Shown here: in pieces, positions 9,132 through 17,728 of the stretch
Numbering within the stretch: position 1 is the first letter of the stretch
Layout: each line of letters opens with the position of its first letter
Source of the DNA: Bacteroidetes bacterium B1(2017)
GTDB taxonomy: Bacteria > Bacteroidota > Bacteroidia > UKL13-3
DNA: 64,000 nt
Reading direction: 5' to 3'
Assembly: GCA_002256395.1 (NCBI GenBank)
Contig: NKJG01000006.1
Span: forward strand, 62,001-126,000
Translations under genes and position numbers: made by a program
Notes under the pieces: model-generated
Seen by the model: only the letters and a program-made list of their open reading frames with translations
What the model was told of the DNA's origin: nothing
Databases searched by the model: none

Positions 9132-10247
9132 TTAAAACCAAACTGTTAAATTACCTATGAGTAAATTGTCGGTTTTAATGGGCAAATTATCCTTGCTTAT
9201 ATAAACACTTTTATCGGAGAAATAATGTTTGCCTTCTACTCTAAAAATGGCATGCTTTCCAATTTGTAGGTTATAGCAAAGTCCAGTTGAATAGGTGCTA
9301 AAGCCATGGGTATTTGTAATAGGTTTGGCTACAATTTCATGTAAATCTTCAAAATATTCAATTCTACCACTTACAGAATGTTGTTGGTTAAAGGCATACT
9401 TTCCAATAAAATTAGCTTGCCACCAATGTCTAGTAGTTGTTTTTGCAAGTAGGGTATCCTTAACCCCTTGCATTCCAACATACACATTGCTAGTAAACGA
9501 AAATTTACCTTTTGAGTAAATGGCATACAAATCTGTAAAATATCTGTTTTTATACGTGGGGTTTTGGTTTGATTCTTCTGAACCAACATAGGTATTCCAA
9601 TTAAACAGAATATAATCGGAAGGCTTGTATTCTATTTGAGTAGCAACAGATAGTGGATTATTTACATCTGAAATTTGTTGCCAACCGTTAATTACATAAG
9701 CGTAGGCTTTAATTTTTGGTGATAAAGGGACTGTTAACCTAGCGCCTGATAAATAATAGGGTGCATACTCGGCTGAAAAGGAACGTGTATACATTAAGTG
9801 GTCTTTGGATATCGCTGTTTCATTGGTAAAGGGTGAACCAATAACTCCCACATCCATCCAAACTTCTTTTTTCTTGCTTAATTTAACACCAGCATTAGCT
9901 TCAATAATGTTTTTAAGAGTGCCCGATTCGCTTGCATAATTTGAATTAATATAGGTTCCCACGCCAGGTACAAACCTAGCTCTAACTCTATCCGACCTAT
10001 ATTGAATATCTATATAGGCCAGATTAATATTAATTTCATTATGCCTTGGAGCCGATACGGTATAAGGTCTATCGGAGGATTTGGGCTGATTAAAACTAAA
10101 GCCATAATACACATCTACATATCCTGAGATGTTTATTTTTTCATTTTCAATCGAATCCCTATTATCTGTCATGCCCGAATTTGTAACTTGTGCATGACCA
10201 GCATAAACAAAAAAGGAACAAAAAATGAGTAGGAAAGCTTTTCTCAT
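9132..10247 (-). CDS. Outer-membrane beta-barrel protein, OmpL-like porin family
   Basis: About 371 residues with an N-terminal signal peptide (MRKAFLLIFCSFFVYAGHAQ, cleavage after AQ) and alternating aromatic/polar strands throughout ('GYVDVYYGFSFNQP', 'AYIDIQYRSDRVRARFVPGVG', 'YAYVINGWQQ'), ending in the hydrophobic-aromatic 'LTVWF' typical of an outer-membrane barrel terminus. The pattern matches the putative OmpL-like beta-barrel porin-2 family. I chose ATG at 10247; a TTG at 10262 would only add five residues before the signal peptide. It follows guaB on the same strand with almost no gap. The transported solute is unknown. Confidence 0.82.
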   Translation of the reverse strand: MRKAFLLIFCSFFVYAGHAQVTNSGMTDNRDSIENEKINISGYVDVYYGFSFNQPKSSDRPYTVSAPRHNEININLAYIDIQYRSDRVRARFVPGVGTYINSNYASESGTLKNIIEANAGVKLSKKKEVWMDVGVIGSPFTNETAISKDHLMYTRSFSAEYAPYYLSGARLTVPLSPKIKAYAYVINGWQQISDVNNPLSVATQIEYKPSDYILFNWNTYVGSEESNQNPTYKNRYFTDLYAIYSKGKFSFTSNVYVGMQGVKDTLLAKTTTRHWWQANFIGKYAFNQQHSVSGRIEYFEDLHEIVAKPITNTHGFSTYSTGLCYNLQIGKHAIFRVEGKHYFSDKSVYISKDNLPIKTDNLLIGNLTVWF

Positions 10248-10262
10248 TGGTGCTAAACCCAA

Positions 10263-11738
10263 TTAGTTTCTGCTATAGTTTGGAGCTTCTTTGGTAATGG
10301 TAATATCGTGAGCATGACTTTCTTTAGAGCCAGCTGTGGTAATTTTAATGAATTTACCATTTTCTTGAAGGTCTTCCACTGTTTTGGCTCCACAATAACC
10401 CATACCTGCGCGTAAACCACCAACAAATTGATAAACCACTTCTTTTAATAAGCCTTTATATGGCACAATACCCACAATGCCTTCTGGAACTAATTTGGCA
10501 ATTTCGTCTTCGGCATCTTGGAAATAACGGTCTTTGCTACCTTCTTTCATAGCTTCAATAGAACCCATACCGCGATACGATTTAAACTTACGTCCTTCGT
10601 AGATAATAGTTTCGCCTGGACTTTCCTCAACGCCTGCGAAAATAGAACCGCTCATTACCGTGCTAGCGCCGGCTGCTAGGGCTTTTACTAAATCGCCACT
10701 ATAACGTATACCACCATCTGCAATTACTGGAACGCCACTGCCTTTAATGGCTTTGGCTGCTTCGTAAACCGCTGTTAACTGAGGTACACCAATACCGGCA
10801 ATAATACGTGTGGTACAAATAGAACCTGGTCCAACACCCACCTTAACGGCATCCACACCCACATCAACTAAAGCTCTGGCAGCATCGCCTGTGGCAATAT
10901 TACCAGCAATAATATCAATATTGGTAAAGGCTTGGCGAAGGCGTTTTACCTCGTTCATAACCCCTCTAGAGTGGCCATGAGCTGTATCTATAATAACTAC
11001 GTCTACTCCAGCTTTAACTAAGGCGGTAATTCGTGCTTCTGTTTCGGCAGCAACTCCAACAGCCGCGCCTACTATTAACCTACCATGCTTGTCTTTACAA
11101 GCCATTGGATGGTCTTTAATTTTTAGAATATCTTTATAGGTAATTAAACCCATAAGCTTACCATCTTTATTAATTACAGGAAGCTTTTCAATTTTATATT
11201 CTTGTAAAATGCTTTCGGCTTGAGTAAGATTAGTTCCTTCTGGAGCGGTAACTAATTTTTCTTTAGTCATTACCTCTGTAACAGGTCGGTTCAAGTCTTT
11301 TTCAAAACGCAAATCACGATTTGTTAAAATACCTACCAATTTGCCGTTGTCATTTACAATTGGAATACCGCCAATTTTATTTTCGCTCATCATGCGGTGA
11401 GCATCTTTAAGAGTGGCGCCATCATGCAGTGTTAGAGGGTCTAAAATCATCCCGCTCTCACTTCTTTTCACCCTACGCACTTCATCGGCTTGGCGATCAA
11501 TGCTCATGTTTTTGTGCAAAATACCTACCCCACCTTGTTGCGCTAAAGCAATAGCTAATTTAGATTCTGTAACAGTATCCATAGCTGCAGATAACATAGG
11601 AATGTTAATGCGAATATTGCGTGAAAGTTGAGTGGCAGTAAGAACTTCTCTTGGAAGTACCTCGGAATAAGCAGGCAAAAGTAATACGTCGTCGTAAGTT
11701 AAGCCCTCACCGAAAAATTTTTTAGTGTCTTGAAACAT
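10263..11738 (-). CDS. guaB: Inosine-5'-monophosphate dehydrogenase
   Basis: Catalyses NAD-dependent oxidation of IMP to XMP, the committed step of guanine nucleotide synthesis. The 491-residue length is standard. The TIM barrel is interrupted by two CBS domains at about residues 95-205. The catalytic Cys308 lies in '[13 protein letters not shown]', and the flap region '[10 protein letters not shown]' and '[26 protein letters not shown]' are also canonical. Starts at ATG. The porin gene follows immediately on the same strand, probably by chance since no functional link is known. Confidence 0.97.
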   Translation of the reverse strand: MFQDTKKFFGEGLTYDDVLLLPAYSEVLPREVLTATQLSRNIRINIPMLSAAMDTVTESKLAIALAQQGGVGILHKNMSIDRQADEVRRVKRSESGMILDPLTLHDGATLKDAHRMMSENKIGGIPIVNDNGKLVGILTNRDLRFEKDLNRPVTEVMTKEKLVTAPEGTNLTQAESILQEYKIEKLPVINKDGKLMGLITYKDILKIKDHPMACKDKHGRLIVGAAVGVAAETEARITALVKAGVDVVIIDTAHGHSRGVMNEVKRLRQAFTNIDIIAGNIATGDAARALVDVGVDAVKVGVGPGSICTTRIIAGIGVPQLTAVYEAAKAIKGSGVPVIADGGIRYSGDLVKALAAGASTVMSGSIFAGVEESPGETIIYEGRKFKSYRGMGSIEAMKEGSKDRYFQDAEDEIAKLVPEGIVGIVPYKGLLKEVVYQFVGGLRAGMGYCGAKTVEDLQENGKFIKITTAGSKESHAHDITITKEAPNYSRN

Positions 11739-11884
11739 GGCAAATAATACCTTTAGTTATTTGCCGGGCAAATATAGGTTCAAACCCACAGATTTACAAA
11801 CCAATTCTAAGCAGAGCAGATTTGTTGCCGCTTCAAGGCTAATTTACTAGCAAAAATCTTTTTAAATGGTCTGAACCAAAGAAG

Positions 11885-11892
11885 TAGATTTG
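11885..11892 (+). promoter_or_regulatory. Candidate -7 promoter element TAGATTTG for cdd-ade
   Basis: Exact match to TAnnTTTG, 23 bases before the ATG of cytidine deaminase, a plausible distance for a short leader. The -33 region is not recognisable. Confidence 0.38.
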
Positions 11893-11915
11893 TATAAATT
11901 TACCTAACATTGAAT

Positions 11916-12407
11916 ATGGAAATTGTGAAAAGAGAATCGGTGGTGAAAGAATTTACCAACGAAAGCGAGTTGGGTTCGGCCGACCAAGAACTTTTGGCCG
12001 AAGCCCGCAAGGTTATGGAAACAGCCTATGCTCCTTATTCTAGATTTTTAGTTGGCTGTGCCCTTAGGTTAGCCAATGGTGTTATTGTTACAGGTAGCAA
12101 CCAAGAAAATATGGCTTACCCAAGTGGACTTTGTGCGGAGCGTGTGGCCATTTTTTATGCTGGAGCCAATTTCCCAGATGTGCCTGTTTTAGAAATGGCC
12201 ATTACGGCAAGAGCAAAAGACTATAATGTAAAAGGCCCCATAATGAGCTGTGGCGCTTGCTTGCAGAGTTTATCTGAATATGAAGTGAGGTTTAAGCAAC
12301 CTATTCGAACCTTATTGCAAGGTCAAGACGGACCTGTGTGGCTAGCCGAGGAAGGAACTAAAACCTTTTTACCTTTTCAGTTTTTTGTAGAAGAATTAAA
12401 GCGTTAA
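11916..12407 (+). CDS. cdd: Cytidine deaminase
   Basis: Deaminates cytidine/deoxycytidine to uridine/deoxyuridine in pyrimidine salvage. Zinc ligands and catalytic Glu are in the expected arrangement: C73-A-E75 in 'YPSGLCAERVAIF' and C112-G-A-C115 in 'MSCGACLQSL'. The usual Pro before the second pair is Met-Ser here, as in some Bacteroidota enzymes. I chose the ATG at 11916 (163 residues); a TTG two codons upstream is possible. Adenine deaminase begins two bases after the stop, so the two salvage enzymes are almost certainly one operon. Confidence 0.93.
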   Translation: MEIVKRESVVKEFTNESELGSADQELLAEARKVMETAYAPYSRFLVGCALRLANGVIVTGSNQENMAYPSGLCAERVAIFYAGANFPDVPVLEMAITARAKDYNVKGPIMSCGACLQSLSEYEVRFKQPIRTLLQGQDGPVWLAEEGTKTFLPFQFFVEELKR

Positions 12408-12409
12408 GT

Positions 12410-14005
12410 ATGTTAGTAGAAGGCCAATTGGTAGCTATTGAACAGCGCAGAATTTACCCTGCTCAGCTCAGAATTGAAAATGGAATTATTGTTTCTATAA
12501 CTGAAATTGAGCAAGCACCGAATGTTTTTATTATTCCTGGTTTTGTAGATGCACATGTGCATATAGAAAGCTCTTTGCTTGCGCCTAGCGAATTTGCGCG
12601 CATGGCATTAACTCATGGAACCATTGCAACAATTAGTGATCCGCATGAAATTGCCAACGTTCTTGGTTTGGCAGGTGTAGAGTATATGATTGAAAACGGT
12701 CAGCAAGTTCCGTTTTACTTTAATTTTGGTGCTCCATCCTGTGTGCCCGCAACAGTTTTTGAAACCGCAGGTGCAGCCATGCCAGCAGCAGAAGTGGAGC
12801 AGCTTTTGGCTCGACCCGAAATTTTATACCTTTCTGAAATGATGAATTTTCCGGGTGTACTATTTGATGACCCTGAAGTTCATGCTAAAATTAAGGCTGC
12901 TCATAAATACGGCAAACCCGTTGATGGACACGCTCCAGGTTTGCGTGGCAAAGACTTAGAAAAATACGTTTCAGCAGGCATTAGCACCGATCATGAGTGT
13001 TATACATTAGAAGAGGCATTAGATAAAATTGCATTGGGAATGAAAATTTTGATACGAGAAGGAAGTGCTGCACGAAATTTTGATACCTTAATTCCATTGC
13101 TTAAAACACATGCCAAAGAGTTAATGTTTTGTAGTGATGATAAGCATCCAGATTCCTTATTACTTGGGCATATAAACCAATTGGCTGCACGAGCAGTTGC
13201 ACTTGGAAATTCTGTTTTTGATGTTTTAGAGGTAGCTTGTTTAAACCCAGTGAAGCATTATAAAATGACGCATGGGACCTTGCAAATTGGGCATTCGGCC
13301 GATTTTGTTATCGTTAAAGATGTAACTCATTTTGAGGTGTTAAAAACCTATATCAAAGGGAATTTATTAGCCCAAGAAGGTGTTTGTTTAGTTGAAAGTT
13401 CGCCTGTAAAAGCCCTTAATAATTTTGTTGCCAATGAAATAGACCTAGGTGATTTGACGTATGAACCAAGCGATGTAGAACCAATAATGGTTTGCCTCGA
13501 TGGGCAATTAATTACCGAACGAATAAATCTTCCAAAGGCAGAATTGACAGAAGAAAATGATGTATTAAAACTGGTAGTTGTAAATAGATACACTGCTGCT
13601 AAACCTGCCATTGCGTATATTAAAAACTTTGGTATTAAGGGTGGAGCTATTGCTGGAAGCGTGGCACATGATAGCCATAATATTATTGCGGTTGGCAGTA
13701 GCGATGAATTTATTTGCCACGCCATAAATAAAGTGATTAAAGAAACTGGTGCTTTGGTGGCATGCTCAAAAACCGAAACACATGTTTTACCATTAGCATT
13801 AGCAGGTTTAATGAGTGTTGGCGAGGCTTGGGAAGTGGCAAAACAATATTCTCTCCTTGATATTTTTAGCAAAGAGGTATTAGGTTCGAACCTACGCGCA
13901 CCATTTATGAGTTTATCATTTATGGCCTTATTGGTTATACCCCATTTAAAGCTTAGTGATAAGGGCTTATTTGATGGCGATACCTTTTCGTTTGTCAGAA
14001 ATTAA
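12410..14005 (+). CDS. ade: Adenine deaminase
   Basis: A 531-residue amidohydrolase-superfamily enzyme converting adenine to hypoxanthine. The metal-binding 'GFVDAHVHIESSLL' and 'VDGHAPGL' motifs, 'STDHECYTLEEA' and 'MFCSDDKHPDSLL' fit the ade family, and the C-terminal adenine-deaminase domain ('SVAHDSHNIIAVGSSD') is intact. Two bases after cdd. Together with guaB on the other strand this makes a small purine/pyrimidine cluster. Confidence 0.93.
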   Translation: MLVEGQLVAIEQRRIYPAQLRIENGIIVSITEIEQAPNVFIIPGFVDAHVHIESSLLAPSEFARMALTHGTIATISDPHEIANVLGLAGVEYMIENGQQVPFYFNFGAPSCVPATVFETAGAAMPAAEVEQLLARPEILYLSEMMNFPGVLFDDPEVHAKIKAAHKYGKPVDGHAPGLRGKDLEKYVSAGISTDHECYTLEEALDKIALGMKILIREGSAARNFDTLIPLLKTHAKELMFCSDDKHPDSLLLGHINQLAARAVALGNSVFDVLEVACLNPVKHYKMTHGTLQIGHSADFVIVKDVTHFEVLKTYIKGNLLAQEGVCLVESSPVKALNNFVANEIDLGDLTYEPSDVEPIMVCLDGQLITERINLPKAELTEENDVLKLVVVNRYTAAKPAIAYIKNFGIKGGAIAGSVAHDSHNIIAVGSSDEFICHAINKVIKETGALVACSKTETHVLPLALAGLMSVGEAWEVAKQYSLLDIFSKEVLGSNLRAPFMSLSFMALLVIPHLKLSDKGLFDGDTFSFVRN

Positions 14006-14068
14006 TCTGCTATTTATTTTCATCATTTTTTTGTCCCAAAATTTTGGCAATTGCCTTATACTTGTAGC

Positions 14069-14257
14069 ATGTGGTGGCAAAACGAAAATACGCAGCATTG
14101 GATTAGAAGAATTAAATCATTCATCTATATTTCTGTGATTTTGGTATTTTTTCTAATTTTTATCTTAGAACTTAAGCACGCATACAACATCAATATCTTT
14201 CCTGGCGTTAATGGTCCACTCGACGATATTTATTTTAAACTTAAAGATAGCCTTTAA
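14069..14257 (+). CDS. Small single-pass membrane protein
   Basis: A 62-residue ORF beginning MWWQNENTQHWIRRIK, then one strongly hydrophobic helix (about residues 17-35, 'FIYISVILVFFLIFILEL'), then a short polar tail. It fills the gap between ade and the DUF4175 gene, ending six bases before the latter. A positively charged N-flank and a single helix make it credible as a gene, but I recognise no family. An in-frame TTG at 14051 is an alternative start. Confidence 0.5.
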   Translation: MWWQNENTQHWIRRIKSFIYISVILVFFLIFILELKHAYNINIFPGVNGPLDDIYFKLKDSL

Positions 14258-14263
14258 CCCATC

Positions 14264-17200
14264 ATGTCTGCTAACCATTTGCTTATAGCCAAACTCGATG
14301 CGTTTATTAGAAAATATTACCGCAATTTGCTCTTAAAAGGGAGCATCATTTTTACCGGTTTATTTGTACTAACTTTTTTGTTTGTTTCTTTACTGGAGTA
14401 TTTTGGAAGGTATACCAGCAGCGTAAGAGCAACATTGTTTTATTCCTTACTCTTCATTTCTCTTGGCCTATTGGCCCGTTTTATTTTATATCCTTTGGCT
14501 CAACTTTTAAAATTGGGCAAGCAACTTTCACATGAGCAAGCAGCACAAATAATAGGGAAACATTTTTCGAACATTTCAGATAAGCTTTTAAATACACTTC
14601 AACTTCTTGGTAAAAGCAGTGCCGATGAACTGTTGTTGCTTGCTGCAATAGAACAAAAATCAAATGAACTAAAGCCAATTCCATTTGGTTCGGCCATAGA
14701 TTATAAAGCAAATATTAAATACTTGCGTTTTGCCATATTACCTGTTGTTGGGCTGATCCTAATCTTGCTGGTTTCGCCTAGTTTGGTAAGCGATGGGGCA
14801 CAACGTGTATTACAATATGATAAGACATTTAAGGTTCCAGCTCCTTTTGATTTTACTATTGAAAATGGAACATTAGAAGCAAATCAGTTTCAAGATTTTG
14901 AATTGAAAGTAAAATTAAGCGGAAAAGAAATTCCCAATGAGGTATTTGTACATATGCAAAATCAAACTTTGCGCATGCAAAAAACAGATGCCACTCATTT
15001 TACTTTTTTGTTTAGAAATTTGCAACAAAGCACTCCTTTTTTCTTGGAGGCTTTAGGTTTTGAAGATGCGCAAAAACTCTTAGAGGTTCGCACGTTACCC
15101 GTTATGTTAAACTATTCTGTGTACTTAGATTACCCAGCTTATTTAAACCAAAAAGATGAAGTTATAAGTAATGCCGGCGATTTATCTATACCTGCTGGAA
15201 CAACTCTTAAATGGCAATTTACAGGCAAGCAAACAGAAGATATTACCCTTTATTTTAATAAACTTATTGCCAAAGCAAGTACAAAAGACAAAGTGCATTT
15301 TGAGTATAGCAGAAAGTTCTTTTTACCCGATGCCTATTCTGTGAAATTAAGCAATAAACAAGTGGCTCAAGGCGATTCCTTATCCTTTCAAATTGATGTG
15401 GTGCCCGATGCTTTTCCTGCTATAAATATTCAAGAACAAAAAGATTCGCTGACAGGCAAGTTCATTTATTTTGGTGGAGATGGCTCGGATGATCACGGAT
15501 TGAGTAAATTGACTTTTAACTACAAGTTTTTAAAATCGGATACCAAAACTAAACTTGAGAAGGGCATGCAAACCTTGGTATTGCCAATTACTCCTTCGAA
15601 GAATATTAGCATTACCCATGTGTTTAATTTGTATGAAATAAATTTTGAAAGCAGCGATGAAATAGAATATTATTTTGAGCTTTGGGATAACGATGGTGTG
15701 CATGGAGCAAAAAGCACTCGCTCGAAAATATTTGCTATTAAAGCCCCAAATAGAAACGAAATTAAAGAACAAGCATCCTCTGATAGTAAGGCCTTAGAAG
15801 ATAAAATGGAAGAGGCGCTAAAAGAATCAAAAGATTTGGCTAAAGAGCTTAAGGATATTCAACGCAAATTAAAATCGCAGCAACCACTAACGTGGGAAGA
15901 GAAAAAGAAACTAGAGAATTTAACTCAAAGGCAAAAAGACTTGGCCGAAAAAATGGAGGAATTGCAAAAAGATTTTAAAGCCAAAAACCAGAAAGAGCAA
16001 GCTTTTAAGGAAGAAGATAAACGCATTATTGAAAAGCAGCAAGAGCTTCAAAAAATGTATGAGGAGTTGATGACGGATGAGATGAAAAAGTTGCTTAAGC
16101 AAATGGAAGAAATGATGAAGCAACAAAATAAAGAGCTTATTAAAAAAGAGCTGGATAAAATGGAGCTTAACAATAAAGATGTAGAGAAGGAATTGGATAG
16201 AATGCTGGATATGTATAAGCAATTGGAGGTAGAGAAGAAAATGGAAGATGCTAAGAAAGACCTAAGCGATTTAGCCAAAAAACAGCAAGAGCTTGCCAAG
16301 GAAACAGAAGAAAAAAGTAAAAGCAAAGAAGAACTTAAGCAAAAGCAAGACGAGTTAAATAAAGAGTTTAAGGATATACAAAAAGACTTAAAGGATTTAG
16401 AAAAACAGAATAAAGAATTAGAAACTCCCAAAGACCTAGCCAATACCAAGGAAGAGGAAAAGAAGATTGAGGAGAAGATGCAAAAGAGTAGTGAGGATTT
16501 ACAAAAAGGCGATTCTAAGAAAAGTAGTAAGGAGCAAAAAGAGGCTACGGATGAATTAGAAAAGATGAGCCAGAAAATGGCCGATCAACAAGAAAAAGAA
16601 GAGGAGGAAAAGGCCGAGGTAGACGAAAAAGCTTTACGCGAAATTTTGGAAAACTTAATTCAATTGAGTAAAGACCAAGAAAATGTAATGGAGCAAATGA
16701 AGGCCATTAATGGATATAACCCTCAATTTGTACAATTAGCTCAAGAGCAAAAAACCATTAAGGATAATGCTAAAATGATTGAGGATAGTTTACAGGCATT
16801 AAGTAAAAATGTGCCTGAAATTAAATCCTTTGTAAATCGCGAAATAACCAAAATGAATAGTCATTTGGATCATGCCGCCAATAGCTTTAGTACACGTAAT
16901 ACGGGTGAAATTAGAGTGCAACAGCAATATGCCATGACCCGCATGAATAACCTTGGTGTGATGCTAAGTGATGCCTTGCAACAAATGCAGCAACAACAGC
17001 AAGAAAAGAAAAACGGGAAAAGTAAGGGCAAAGGAAAACCTCAAAAGAAACCAGGAAGTGGCAAGCCTAGCATGAGTCAATTAAAGAAAATGCAAGAAGA
17101 GATGAACAAGCAGATGAAGGAAGGCATGAATAAAAATGGCTCAGGCGAAAAGGGAAAACAAGGAAGCGAACAATTTGCTAGAATGGCCGCTCAACAAATG

Positions 17201-17590
17201 GCCATACGCCAACAAATGCAGCGTATGTTGAGCCAAATGGATGCACTAGAGAAAGAAAAAATGGGTGGTGGAAAGCAATTGGGCGATTTGCAAAAGTTAA
17301 TGGAGGAAACGGAGAAGGATTTGGTTAATAAGCGCCTTACCCAAGAAACCTTAATGCGCCAACAAGAAATTTTAACCCGTTTATTAGAACACGAAAAGGC
17401 AGAGAAAAAGCAAGAAGAAGAGCAAAAACGTGAATCGCATGAGGGTAAGGAAATTCCTAAACCAAGCCCGCAATACCTCGAACAATTTAAGCGTAAAAAT
17501 ACGCGCGAAACAGAACTCCTTCAATCGGTGCCTGTTGAATTACAGCCCTACTACAAGGAAAAAGTGAAAGAGTATTTGGAAAAAGAATAG
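14264..17590 (+). CDS. DUF4175-family membrane protein with very long charged coiled coil
   Basis: 1108 residues. The N-terminus has three hydrophobic helices (about 20-50, 60-85 and 150-172), then a region of about 300 residues with beta-rich Ig-like character. From about residue 500 to 900 it becomes an almost continuous Lys/Glu/Gln-rich coiled coil ('KKLENLTQRQKDLAEKMEE', 'ELAKETEEKSKSKEELKQK'), followed by a Gln/Met-rich segment. This is the layout of the DUF4175 proteins widespread in Bacteroidota. Function is unknown; an envelope or scaffolding role is only an inference. The base composition of the coiled-coil part is purine-rich on the coding strand, which generates spurious antisense ORFs. 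Confidence 0.85.
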   Translation: MSANHLLIAKLDAFIRKYYRNLLLKGSIIFTGLFVLTFLFVSLLEYFGRYTSSVRATLFYSLLFISLGLLARFILYPLAQLLKLGKQLSHEQAAQIIGKHFSNISDKLLNTLQLLGKSSADELLLLAAIEQKSNELKPIPFGSAIDYKANIKYLRFAILPVVGLILILLVSPSLVSDGAQRVLQYDKTFKVPAPFDFTIENGTLEANQFQDFELKVKLSGKEIPNEVFVHMQNQTLRMQKTDATHFTFLFRNLQQSTPFFLEALGFEDAQKLLEVRTLPVMLNYSVYLDYPAYLNQKDEVISNAGDLSIPAGTTLKWQFTGKQTEDITLYFNKLIAKASTKDKVHFEYSRKFFLPDAYSVKLSNKQVAQGDSLSFQIDVVPDAFPAINIQEQKDSLTGKFIYFGGDGSDDHGLSKLTFNYKFLKSDTKTKLEKGMQTLVLPITPSKNISITHVFNLYEINFESSDEIEYYFELWDNDGVHGAKSTRSKIFAIKAPNRNEIKEQASSDSKALEDKMEEALKESKDLAKELKDIQRKLKSQQPLTWEEKKKLENLTQRQKDLAEKMEELQKDFKAKNQKEQAFKEEDKRIIEKQQELQKMYEELMTDEMKKLLKQMEEMMKQQNKELIKKELDKMELNNKDVEKELDRMLDMYKQLEVEKKMEDAKKDLSDLAKKQQELAKETEEKSKSKEELKQKQDELNKEFKDIQKDLKDLEKQNKELETPKDLANTKEEEKKIEEKMQKSSEDLQKGDSKKSSKEQKEATDELEKMSQKMADQQEKEEEEKAEVDEKALREILENLIQLSKDQENVMEQMKAINGYNPQFVQLAQEQKTIKDNAKMIEDSLQALSKNVPEIKSFVNREITKMNSHLDHAANSFSTRNTGEIRVQQQYAMTRMNNLGVMLSDALQQMQQQQQEKKNGKSKGKGKPQKKPGSGKPSMSQLKKMQEEMNKQMKEGMNKNGSGEKGKQGSEQFARMAAQQMAIRQQMQRMLSQMDALEKEKMGGGKQLGDLQKLMEETEKDLVNKRLTQETLMRQQEILTRLLEHEKAEKKQEEEQKRESHEGKEIPKPSPQYLEQFKRKNTRETELLQSVPVELQPYYKEKVKEYLEKE

Positions 17591-17629
17591 CTTTTTACAG
17601 CGGGATTTCACCCAATTTATTCAAAAATT

Positions 17630-17676
17630 AGTTTTCTTGTTTCTGACAATAAACAAGGAAAAAGCTAAGTTTTATC
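17630..17676 (+). terminator. Possible terminator after DUF4175 gene
   Basis: Nearly perfect inverted repeat, 17630-17642 (agttttcttgttt) with 17651-17666 (aaacaaggaaaaagct), loop of eight bases, followed by a T-containing stretch aagttttatc. The AT-rich stem makes it a weaker call. Confidence 0.35.
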
Positions 17677-17728
17677 ATGCCACCAAGCAGAGGTGATTTG
17701 TAATTTTACATCATAAATTACATGCAAT

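Noticed and set aside
15920-16449. Antisense ORFs (Ser/Phe/Leu-rich) within the DUF4175 gene
   Set aside because: They are the complement of the Lys/Glu-rich coiled coil codons.
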